This document shows positions 51,429 to 58,745 of a DNA stretch of 64,000 nt, one piece after another. Made by a program: the position numbers and the translations under genes. The stretch lies in NCBI GenBank assembly GCA_965140365.1, contig OZ223196.1; one strand, 5' to 3'. The DNA comes from Hydrogenovibrio sp965140365 (lineage in GTDB: Bacteria > Pseudomonadota > Gammaproteobacteria > Thiomicrospirales > Thiomicrospiraceae). Position 1 is the first letter of the stretch. Each line of letters opens with the position of its first letter. The notes under the pieces were generated by a model. The model was not told the origin of the DNA. It ran no database searches and was given only the letters and a program-made list of their open reading frames with translations.

Positions 51429-51454
51429 AAAAATGACCAGGCCTGGTCATTTTC
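51429..51454. terminator. CCAGGCCTGG-core hairpin after ppa
   Basis: AAAATGA-CCAGGCCTGG-TCATTTT, the first of two tandem hairpins between convergent ppa and glnE. Confidence 0.8.
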
Positions 51455-51460
51455 AATGAT

Positions 51461-51493
51461 AAAAAAGCCCCGCCTTTAAGCGGGGCTTTTTTT
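51461..51493. terminator. Bidirectional terminator between ppa and glnE
   Basis: AAAAAAGCCCCGC-TTTAA-GCGGGGCTTTTTTT; a strong stem with A-run and T-run on the two sides. Confidence 0.93.
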
Positions 51494-51522
51494 GCATCCG
51501 AAAAAATGAACGTGACCGTGAA

Positions 51523-54264
51523 TTACGTCGGTTCCATCAAAGCCTGCCAGGCGTTTGATACGGCGGCCCGTTCCTCAGTAAACTCTTGCACCGAAACAAG
51601 TGCCTTTTCATTCTGCAACGCCAAACGGTGATAACGGTTACGGTAAACGCGATACGCCTCAATGAGTTGATCGGCTTGTTCGGCCTCTAACAATCCAACC
51701 GACTTAATCGTTTCCAGCAGCCGTATGTTATCCGACCAATCGATTAAAGACTCATATTGATGCGCGAAGCCAAGCACCAAATATTGCACCATAAATTCAA
51801 TATCGACAATCCCGCCAGCGCCCTGCTTCAAATCAAACCGCTCCGCCGACGTCTTGTCCAGAGACGCACGCATTTTATGACGCATCGACACCACTTCATC
51901 TCTCAAGTCACCCAATGATCGCTCTTGAGCGATAAAGGCTTTCTTGAAATCGTAAAAATGCGTTTGCGCCCGTTCAGAACCGACGATGGCCCGCGTACGT
52001 ACCAGTGCTTGATGTTCCCAAACCCAGGCTTTATTTCTTTCATAAGCCTCAAACGCCGCTAAATCCGTCACAATCATACCGCTGGCCCCATTCGGTCTCA
52101 AACGCGTATCCACTTCGTACAAAACCCCGGTTGGCATAAAGGTCGTCAGCAACGAAATCACCTTTTGCGTCAGACGCATAAAGTAAAGATTGTTCTCCAG
52201 CGCCTTTGGCCCATCACTCATTGCCGACGGATTCAATTCATCGTACAAAAAGACAATATCCAGATCGGAACCGTAACCCAGCTCAATCCCGCCCAGTTTA
52301 CCGTACCCGATAATCAAAAACGGCAGCCCGGCTTGCGGGTCATAACCGCCGGGCAAACCACTGCGTTTCTGTAAAAACTGCCAGGCATATTCGGTGGTGG
52401 CTTCCAGCACCGCCTCGGCGATCCAAGTCAGGTAATCACTCACCTTCATAATCGGCAAATGGCCGGTAATGTCAGCCGCCGCCACCCGGAACACCTGAGC
52501 GTGCTTCCACTGACGAATTTGGTTCATAAACGCTTCGTCGTCATCAAAAGTTTCTGCCAAAATCGCCGTGGCTTCCTGTTTCAATCCGGCCAAATCAAGC
52601 GGCTCATACAGAATGCTTTCGTCCAACAGCTGGTCTAACAGTGCCGGATATTTCACCAACACTTCGGCCATCCAGGCGCTCAAAGCACAGAGTTGCAACA
52701 AGTGTTTAATGGCTTGCAGATTTTCTTTCAGCAACACCAAGTACACACTGCGATTCATGACACTGGCCAACACATTCAAGGAACGCTCCAACGCCAAGGT
52801 TTGGTTGTCCACCTGACTCAATTCCGTGAGCACCAAAGGCAACACCGCTTTAAAGCGCTCAACGGCTTCCGCACTGGCATGCGTATAGGAACGAGACGTC
52901 ATAAACTTATTAAGTTTGTTGGCCACTTCATCTGGTTGTTCCAGTGAAAGAGATTGCAACCCGGACGAGACGATTTCATCCGACAGGCAGGCTTCTTTTA
53001 AGGTTTTATCGGTCACGGCTTCTTGCGCTTCGTCCGCAAACACCAGGTCGAATTCCGATTGCACAAACGTCAAATGCCCATTCAAGGCCGCTTTAAAGGC
53101 ATCATAGTCACCAAAACCCATCGACTCGGCCAAGGCTTGCTGTTGACGCGCATCGACTGGTAAATCATGGGTTTGCTGGTCGTTCCATTCCTGCAAACGG
53201 TTTTCGGCTCGTCTCAAAAAGACATAGGCCGCCAACAAACGCTGCTGAGTAGCTTCATCAAGATAATGACGCTGGACCAAAGTGTCCAGCATCGGCATCA
53301 ATTGACGCCCCTGCAACAATTTTTCGCGGCCGCCGTGCACCAATTGAAAGGCCTGGACAATAAATTCAATCTCTCGAATTCCGCCTGGTCCGAGTTTGAT
53401 ATTACGGTGCATATCTTTTTTCTGAACTTCAACGTTAATCATCGCTTTCAGATCACGCAAGGCTTCAATCGCGGAAAAGTCGACGTATTTACGGTATACG
53501 AACGGTCGCAAAATTTCGAACAGTTCCTGCCCTTTCTCATGATCCCCGGCGATAATACGCGCCTTGACCAGAGCATAACGCTCCCAGGCCCGGCCATGCA
53601 CTTGATAATAAGTTTCCATTTCCGCAAAACTGACCGCCAAAGGTCCGCTTTGACCAAACGGGCGTAAACGCATATCCACCCGGTATACGGTGCCGTCGGC
53701 ATTGAATTCGGTGAGTGATTTATTCATCGCCTGACCAAGCCGAATGAAAAATTGATCGTTCGGAATGGAACGGTCGGCACCTTGCGTTTGCCCTTTTTCG
53801 GGATAGGCAAAAATCAAGTCGATATCCGAGGAGAAATTCAGCTCCCGACCGCCGAGTTTTCCCATCCCCAGTACAATCAATTTTTGCGGCTCACCACTTT
53901 CCTGACCGATGGGTGTGCCATAACGCTGAGCTAATACCGCATAATGCCAATCCAACGCGCCCGACACCAGTGCATCCGCCAAATCGGATAAATCCTGCAG
54001 AGTTTCCTCCACTTCAGCCAGGCCTTTCAAATCACGGATGGCGATGCGTACCATTTCGGCGCGACGATACTGCCTTAACTGCTGGTTAAGTTGCGCCAAA
54101 CTCTCGGATGCCACTAAAGCCGTATGGATGCGTCCCACCATTTCACCCGGGGAATACGGATTTTGCCAAGTGTCTTCGGCTAACAGCTCCGGAAACCGTT
54201 TGGTTTCCCGCTCAACAAACAAACTCCAGGATTGCACTTGTTCCAGACTGATTTCGTGACTCAT
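51523..54264 (-). CDS. glnE: Bifunctional glutamine synthetase adenylyltransferase/deadenylase
   Basis: A 913-residue enzyme with two nucleotidyltransferase-like domains: the N-terminal deadenylase half with LGMGKLGGRELNFSSDIDLIFAYPE, and the C-terminal adenylylase half with IGYGKLGGIELGYGSDLDIVFLYDE. GlnD/PII-UTase-type helical domains follow each (GGIREIEFIVQAFQLVHGG; GGIVDIEFMVQYLVLGF). It adjusts glutamine synthetase in response to PII and glutamine. The PII protein GlnK is encoded just downstream at 55452, on the other strand. Confidence 0.97.
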   Translation of the reverse strand: MSHEISLEQVQSWSLFVERETKRFPELLAEDTWQNPYSPGEMVGRIHTALVASESLAQLNQQLRQYRRAEMVRIAIRDLKGLAEVEETLQDLSDLADALVSGALDWHYAVLAQRYGTPIGQESGEPQKLIVLGMGKLGGRELNFSSDIDLIFAYPEKGQTQGADRSIPNDQFFIRLGQAMNKSLTEFNADGTVYRVDMRLRPFGQSGPLAVSFAEMETYYQVHGRAWERYALVKARIIAGDHEKGQELFEILRPFVYRKYVDFSAIEALRDLKAMINVEVQKKDMHRNIKLGPGGIREIEFIVQAFQLVHGGREKLLQGRQLMPMLDTLVQRHYLDEATQQRLLAAYVFLRRAENRLQEWNDQQTHDLPVDARQQQALAESMGFGDYDAFKAALNGHLTFVQSEFDLVFADEAQEAVTDKTLKEACLSDEIVSSGLQSLSLEQPDEVANKLNKFMTSRSYTHASAEAVERFKAVLPLVLTELSQVDNQTLALERSLNVLASVMNRSVYLVLLKENLQAIKHLLQLCALSAWMAEVLVKYPALLDQLLDESILYEPLDLAGLKQEATAILAETFDDDEAFMNQIRQWKHAQVFRVAAADITGHLPIMKVSDYLTWIAEAVLEATTEYAWQFLQKRSGLPGGYDPQAGLPFLIIGYGKLGGIELGYGSDLDIVFLYDELNPSAMSDGPKALENNLYFMRLTQKVISLLTTFMPTGVLYEVDTRLRPNGASGMIVTDLAAFEAYERNKAWVWEHQALVRTRAIVGSERAQTHFYDFKKAFIAQERSLGDLRDEVVSMRHKMRASLDKTSAERFDLKQGAGGIVDIEFMVQYLVLGFAHQYESLIDWSDNIRLLETIKSVGLLEAEQADQLIEAYRVYRNRYHRLALQNEKALVSVQEFTEERAAVSNAWQALMEPT

Positions 54265-54286
54265 GCTTTTACTCTTCTTATTCTTG

Positions 54287-54446
54287 GAGAGCTTTGCAGG
54301 GGTGGGGCGCGTGGAAAAAATGAGATAAAATTTTTCTGAATTAGGCGGAAAACGAAGCTAATAGCTAGCTATTAACGAGTTTTTTAACGACATTCAGGAA
54401 GATTTTAGCCATTTTTAGCCGTGTATCCATCCCGTGCAAAGCTCTC
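54287..54446. mobile_element. MITE-like element, copy 2 (inverted relative to copy 1)
   Basis: 160 bp with 13-bp terminal inverted repeats (GAGAGCTTTGCAG / GTGCAAAGCTCTC). Its reverse complement matches 32905-33081 almost base for base through the central 120 bp, including the TAATAGCTAGCTATTA palindrome. With the boundary set one base inward, both flanks read CTTGG, a possible 5-bp target duplication. It has no open frame. It lies 22 bp upstream of the glnE start codon, so it may affect glnE expression. Confidence 0.78.
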
Positions 54447-54462
54447 TTGGTTCTAATCCAAT

Positions 54463-54484
54463 TTTTAGCCAGGCCTGGCTAAAA
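54463..54484. repeat. 22-bp perfect palindrome with CCAGGCCTGG core
   Basis: TTTTAGCC-AGGCCT-GGCTAAAA. It touches the stop codon of the methyltransferase gene at 54485. Both strands read from T to A, so no U-tract follows the stem; a normal intrinsic terminator is unlikely. Confidence 0.8.
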
Positions 54485-55306
54485 TCATGATTCGGCTTTG
54501 GCTTCAGGGGGTGTTTTAAAATCTTTCAAATAATAAACATATAATTGCGTTTCGCGTCGATCCGACAAAGCCCAAACCTCACTGGGCTCGACATCCGGCA
54601 CGGCAAAACTGTTGGATACGAACACCGCATCCTCGCGCATTTCTTCGCGTACTTTTTGCCACAACTTCGGCATGGGTTCCGGGGATAAAAACGCATAGAC
54701 CACATCGTAATAATCCAACTGTGTTTTCCATAAATCCATGGCAAAGACGTCACCGCCTCTCAATAACGAATAGAACTTAGCAATCAGGTAAGGAATCGGG
54801 GCCGTTTCTACCCCATCGGAACGTTCGACATTGACTTGTTGGGCCATGAAAACCACGTTCCCGCCCAAGCCGCACCCCAAGTCCAGAAAACGCACCGACT
54901 TGCGGCGTTTGATTAACCGTTTCAGTGCATTACGCGTGGTGGCGTTGGTCAAATACAGCGGAACGCGCTCTTTGATAGCGTTGAAAAACACCAGCCAAAG
55001 CACCAGAAACACACCCAATGCCCATATGGGATTAATCGCATAATGCACGCCAAGATACAAGCCAACCGGCAAACCGAATTGAATAATACGCCACCAGCAC
55101 GGCAGCCCCATCCGGCAGCTTAAAAAGGCGGCTAACACGCCTTGCGCAATGACCAAAGCCCACAAAGGGTAAGGCGGCGCGACCACCCACGGCAACCACC
55201 AGACAAGCCCTGCCAGCACAATCAACGCCACGATTTGCGCCAATAAGGCAATGACAATCTTAGGAAATTTCCCCAGTGTTTTTTTGATTGCACCAACTTG
55301 TTTCAA
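54485..55306 (-). CDS. Membrane-anchored class I SAM methyltransferase
   Basis: A 273-residue protein. The N-terminal 110 residues hold several hydrophobic segments (IVIALLAQIVALIVLAGLVWWL, WALVIAQGVLAAFL, GVFLVLWLVFF), probably three to four membrane helices. A compact methyltransferase domain follows, with motif I VRFLDLGCGLGGNVVFMAQQ, VETAP, YYDVVYAFLSPEPMPKLW and a short C-terminal part. The substrate is not known; a lipid, quinone precursor or membrane protein is possible. Its ATG is 145 bp from the divergent glnK. Confidence 0.8.
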   Translation of the reverse strand: MKQVGAIKKTLGKFPKIVIALLAQIVALIVLAGLVWWLPWVVAPPYPLWALVIAQGVLAAFLSCRMGLPCWWRIIQFGLPVGLYLGVHYAINPIWALGVFLVLWLVFFNAIKERVPLYLTNATTRNALKRLIKRRKSVRFLDLGCGLGGNVVFMAQQVNVERSDGVETAPIPYLIAKFYSLLRGGDVFAMDLWKTQLDYYDVVYAFLSPEPMPKLWQKVREEMREDAVFVSNSFAVPDVEPSEVWALSDRRETQLYVYYLKDFKTPPEAKAES

Positions 55307-55390
55307 AACAGCACCACAAAAAATTTTTTATTTTTCAAAAAAAACGCAAAAATTGACGTAACCCTATGTTTTAAAAAAATAATTCAAAAC

Positions 55391-55406
55391 TGGCATAAGC
55401 GACGCT
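55391..55406 (+). promoter_or_regulatory. Sigma-54 promoter of glnK-amtB
   Basis: TGGCATAAGCGACGCT: GG and GC 10 nt apart, 45 bp before the glnK ATG. Nitrogen-regulated (NtrC-type) expression is the known pattern for this operon; I do not see a full NtrC site. Confidence 0.65.
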
Positions 55407-55451
55407 TTAAAAAGCTTGAACATTCTTTAATAACAAAATACAGAGGTTAGT

Positions 55452-55790
55452 ATGAAACTTGTAGTCGCAATTATCAAACCTTTTAAGCTTGATGATGTTC
55501 GTGAATCCTTGCACGAAATCGATGTGCATGGCATGACCGTCACTGAAGCGAAAGGTTTCGGCCGTCAGAAAGGCCACACAGAAATTTATCGTGGCGCTGA
55601 ATACGCGATCGAATTCCTACCAAAAGTGCGCATTGAAATTGCGGTACCAGAGGAGAAAGTGGAAAGCGTAATCGAAGCCATCGGCAACGCAGCAAGAACG
55701 GGCAAAATCGGTGACGGTAAGATCTTTGTCAGCCCGATCGAACAAGCTGTTCGTATCAGAACCGAAGAAAAAGGTGAAGTAGCGCTTTAA
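55452..55790 (+). CDS. glnK: Nitrogen regulatory PII protein GlnK
   Basis: A 112-residue PII trimer subunit. MKLVVAIIKPFKLDDVRESL, the T-loop GFGRQKGHTEIYRGAEYAIEFLPK with the uridylylation Tyr in GAEYAIEF (Tyr51), and the B-loop TGKIGDGKIFVSPIEQAVRIRT. It senses ATP/ADP and 2-oxoglutarate and blocks AmtB when nitrogen is plentiful. Paired with amtB 52 bp downstream, which argues for glnK rather than glnB. Confidence 0.95.
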   Translation: MKLVVAIIKPFKLDDVRESLHEIDVHGMTVTEAKGFGRQKGHTEIYRGAEYAIEFLPKVRIEIAVPEEKVESVIEAIGNAARTGKIGDGKIFVSPIEQAVRIRTEEKGEVAL

Positions 55791-55842
55791 GCAGAGGCTA
55801 CCCTTTACAAGTCTTGATATTTAACGGTAAGGAACTCATGTT

Positions 55843-57087
55843 ATGGAACAAGTATTAGAACTCGGCTATGCATTGGATACGTTTTATTTTCTAATGTCTG
55901 GCGCTTTGGTCATGTGGATGGCCGCCGGTTTTGCCATGCTGGAAGCAGGCTTGGTCAGAACCAAAAACACAACGGAAATTTTAGCTAAGAACGTCGGGCT
56001 GTTTGCCATCGCCTGTATCATGTATATGTTTGTGGGTTACAACATCATGTACGGCGATGCCATCAGCTCGATCGTCCCTGGTCTAAGCTTCTTCATCGGT
56101 GGTGATAACGCGACTGCAGCGGTTGTTGCAGGTGGCGATGACGCACCTTACTACTCAAACATGTCTGACTTCTTCTTCCAAGTCGTATTCGTTGCAACGG
56201 CCATGTCGGTTGTTTCGGGTGCGGTGGCGGAACGTATGAAGTTGATGTCTTTCTTCGTTTTCGCCATCATCTTCACGGGTGTCATCTATCCGGTTGAAGG
56301 TTACTGGAAATGGGGCGGCGGCTTCCTAGACGGTCTTGGCTTCCTAGACTTCGCTGGTTCCGGCATCGTTCACATGGCCGGTGCGGCGGCAGCACTTGCA
56401 GGTGTCCTACTACTGGGTGCCCGTAAAGGTAAATACGGCCCTGACGGCGAATCTCGCGCTATCCCAGGTGCAAACCTTCCGCTTGCGACTTTAGGGACAT
56501 TTATCCTATGGTTAGGTTGGTTCGGGTTTAACGGCGGTTCTGAGCTTAAAATCTCGAACGTTGACGAGGCAAATGCGGTTGCAATGATCTTTGTTAACAC
56601 GCTGCTAGCCGCTGCTGGTGGTGTTGTCGGTGCCCTATTGATGTCTAAGATCAAGTTCGGTAAAGCGGATTTGACGATGATGTTGAACGGTGCTTTGGCT
56701 GGTTTGGTTGCGATTACAGCCGAACCACTCACGCCAACAGCCTTGTCCGCGACACTGATTGGTGTTGTGGCCGGTATCATCGTGGTCTTCTCAATCATCA
56801 TCTTGGATACGAAGTTCAAGATCGACGATCCAGTTGGTGCCATCTCGGTTCACGGTGTCGTCGGGATCTTTGGTTTGATCGCGGTCACCTTCACAAATCC
56901 GGATGCGAGCTTGGTCGCTCAGTTGATCGGTGCCGGTGTTATTTTTGCCTGGGTCTTCATCACAAGCTTGATCGTGTGGGGCATCATCAAAGCGGTCATG
57001 GGCATTCGAATCTCTGAAGAAGATGAATTCGAAGGTGCAGACCAATCTGAATGTGGCATGGAAGCTTACCCAGAGTTTACAAAGTAA
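55843..57087 (+). CDS. amtB: Ammonium transporter Amt
   Basis: A 414-residue channel with eleven membrane segments and no cleavable leader. Conserved pieces: FAMLEAGLVRTKNTTEILAKN, GGGFLDGLGFLDFAGSGIVHMAGAAAALAG (first pore His), LGWFGFNGGSEL, and VGAISVHGVVGIFGLIAV (second pore His). The C-terminal tail (RISEEDEFEGADQSECGMEAYPEF) contacts PII. It moves ammonium across the inner membrane under GlnK control. Confidence 0.97.
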   Translation: MEQVLELGYALDTFYFLMSGALVMWMAAGFAMLEAGLVRTKNTTEILAKNVGLFAIACIMYMFVGYNIMYGDAISSIVPGLSFFIGGDNATAAVVAGGDDAPYYSNMSDFFFQVVFVATAMSVVSGAVAERMKLMSFFVFAIIFTGVIYPVEGYWKWGGGFLDGLGFLDFAGSGIVHMAGAAAALAGVLLLGARKGKYGPDGESRAIPGANLPLATLGTFILWLGWFGFNGGSELKISNVDEANAVAMIFVNTLLAAAGGVVGALLMSKIKFGKADLTMMLNGALAGLVAITAEPLTPTALSATLIGVVAGIIVVFSIIILDTKFKIDDPVGAISVHGVVGIFGLIAVTFTNPDASLVAQLIGAGVIFAWVFITSLIVWGIIKAVMGIRISEEDEFEGADQSECGMEAYPEFTK

Positions 57088-57105
57088 GCCTTCTTTCACG
57101 AAAAT

Positions 57106-57135
57106 AAAAAACCGCCAGGCCTGGCGGTTTTTTTA
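57106..57135. terminator. Bidirectional terminator with CCAGGCCTGG core
   Basis: AAAAAACCG-CCAGGCCTGG-CGGTTTTTTT between amtB and the convergent gene at 57155. The surrounding 38 nt are identical to those at 62241-62278. Confidence 0.92.
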
Positions 57136-57154
57136 TATTCCCAATCTTTGCTCT

Positions 57155-57583
57155 TTAAAGCGTCCGAAGTTTATACAACCACTGCATCAAACGCATTTTC
57201 AGCGTCGGCTTCGTTTTGAGCGGATGTTTGAACTTCAATACCATCGCCTGCGCATCCGGGTTATGTAACGGATGAAAGTACCATTTGCGAATATCCTCTT
57301 CCTCCATACCCGAATCCAGCGCAATCAACTGCCAAGGCAAAAAAGCGCCCTCTTCCTGACTGACCGGCCCGGTTGGTCCAATCTCCAACAAAATTTTCGA
57401 CTCCAACATCACGGTCTGCGTTTGCCCGGATTCCATCCAGATTCGAACCACTTCGCCCTCCTGCAACAAAGTGCCATAGGGCAGAAACAGATAACGCGCA
57501 TTTAAATTGGTCACCGGGTTATCGGTTAACGGCGGGCCGTCCGGAAATTGAAACTGGCAGAAATTAGCGGGGCAACATGACAT
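57155..57583 (-). CDS. Conserved-looking hypothetical protein
   Basis: A 142-residue protein that I do not recognise. It begins MSCCPANFCQFQFPDG, with three Cys in the first eight residues, and has a basic C-terminus (KPTLKMRLMQWLYKLRTL). The middle is a mix of beta-prone segments. The frame also opens at a TTG at 57601, but the ATG at 57583 is preferred; neither has a strong ribosome-binding site. The 3' end is served by the bidirectional terminator shared with amtB, which supports it as a real gene. Confidence 0.6.
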   Translation of the reverse strand: MSCCPANFCQFQFPDGPPLTDNPVTNLNARYLFLPYGTLLQEGEVVRIWMESGQTQTVMLESKILLEIGPTGPVSQEEGAFLPWQLIALDSGMEEEDIRKWYFHPLHNPDAQAMVLKFKHPLKTKPTLKMRLMQWLYKLRTL

Positions 57584-57696
57584 CGATAGGTTCACTTTCA
57601 AACGAAATAAAAAAGCGTATAATAAATAACAGCTTAAGGAAATAGCAAGTCTTAAAAACAGAAACCTTACTCACGCACTGTAAGGAGGAGCATATC

Positions 57697-58494
57697 ATGG
57701 CCATTGACTCCCTAAACGCCACCGACTCTTACGCAACGTATCTAGACAACCGCTCCACGTCCGTCGGCCAAAGTGCGGCATCCGGTTCTCGCATTAACAA
57801 CAGCGCCGATGATGCGGCCGGTCAAGCGATTGTTTCGGCTTTAACAGCACAAATTGACGGTCAAGATATGGCGATTAAAAACGCCAACACCGGCATCAAC
57901 CTAATTCAAACCGCCGATGCCGCCAGCCAATCGATTACCGAACAACTGCAATATTTGAACGATTTGAGTGTACAAGCTCAAAACGGTACCTATTCCGCCA
58001 GCCAACGGGATATGTTAAACCAGGCCTTCCAACAAGGCATGGAAGGCCTGAATCAAATCGCCGAATCCACTTCGTTCAATGGCATCAGCTTACTCAATGC
58101 AGACACCAGTACGGTAGACATCGCTTTGGACACAAACAGCCGTTCAACCATTGATCTACCCAACTTAACGATTGATGCTCTGGGCCTGACGGGTTCCAAC
58201 CTGACCACCCCGGACCAAGCCGCAGCGACACAAGCGCTCCTAACGGAAGCGCTGGGCTTAACAACCGATAGCCAAGCGCAATTTGGCGCACAGCAAAACG
58301 GTTTAACCGCTGCCGTGGACACCATTGCCAACCAAAACCTGAATGCCATGGCCTCGCGCAGCCAAATCAATGATGCCGACATGGCGCAGGTTTACGCCGA
58401 ACAAAACCGCCAACAAGTGCTAAACAATGCCGGGGTGGCGATGCAAGCCCAGAACAACCAAAGCTATGAAAGTGTCTTGGCCTTGCTTGGCTAA
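57697..58494 (+). CDS. Short divergent flagellin
   Basis: A 265-residue flagellin homologue. The D0/D1 N-region is recognisable: SGSRINNSADDAAGQAIVSALTAQI, AIKNANTGINLIQTADAASQSITEQLQYLNDLSVQAQNGTYS (read in pieces) and TSFNGISLLNAD. So is the C-region SQINDADMAQVYAEQNRQQVLNNAGVAMQAQNNQSYESVLALLG. The N-terminus before DDAAGQ is several residues shorter than usual, and the RLSSG motif is changed to SAASG. The central variable domain is very small. A full-length Shine-Dalgarno (TAAGGAGGAG) precedes the ATG. It is far from the hook genes and no sigma-28 box is seen; a TATAAT lies at 57617. Confidence 0.88.
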   Translation: MAIDSLNATDSYATYLDNRSTSVGQSAASGSRINNSADDAAGQAIVSALTAQIDGQDMAIKNANTGINLIQTADAASQSITEQLQYLNDLSVQAQNGTYSASQRDMLNQAFQQGMEGLNQIAESTSFNGISLLNADTSTVDIALDTNSRSTIDLPNLTIDALGLTGSNLTTPDQAAATQALLTEALGLTTDSQAQFGAQQNGLTAAVDTIANQNLNAMASRSQINDADMAQVYAEQNRQQVLNNAGVAMQAQNNQSYESVLALLG

Positions 58495-58538
58495 ATCAAT
58501 CACTCAAACGGCCAGGCCTGGCCGTTTGAGTGATTGAT
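58495..58538. repeat. 44-bp perfect palindrome with CCAGGCCTGG core, behind the flagellin
   Basis: Left arm ATCAATCACTCAAACGGCCA, right arm its exact complement, no spacer. It starts directly at the flagellin stop codon. No T-run follows on either strand, so it differs from the U-tailed hairpins elsewhere; it could protect the 3' end of an abundant mRNA or act as a cruciform. Confidence 0.9.
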
Positions 58539-58620
58539 ACTCTGAATCCAAATACGGTGCCGTTGAATACACGCCTATCCATTCAAATCGTTTTTTCTCT
58601 CATAAAAGCCCCATTTGATT

Positions 58621-58629
58621 TGCTATAAT
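58621..58629 (+). promoter_or_regulatory. Extended -10 promoter of valS
   Basis: TGCTATAAT: extended TGn plus a perfect TATAAT, about 117 bp before the valS ATG. The -35 region is poor. Confidence 0.55.
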
Positions 58630-58745
58630 CCCATGAATTTCATAATTTAAATACTCAGGGCATTCCGACACGCGTTCCAGGTAAAAGAACCCCGGAATTC
58701 CCTCCACGTAAACCCGATTAAAGACCGAGAAGACACAAACCAAAC

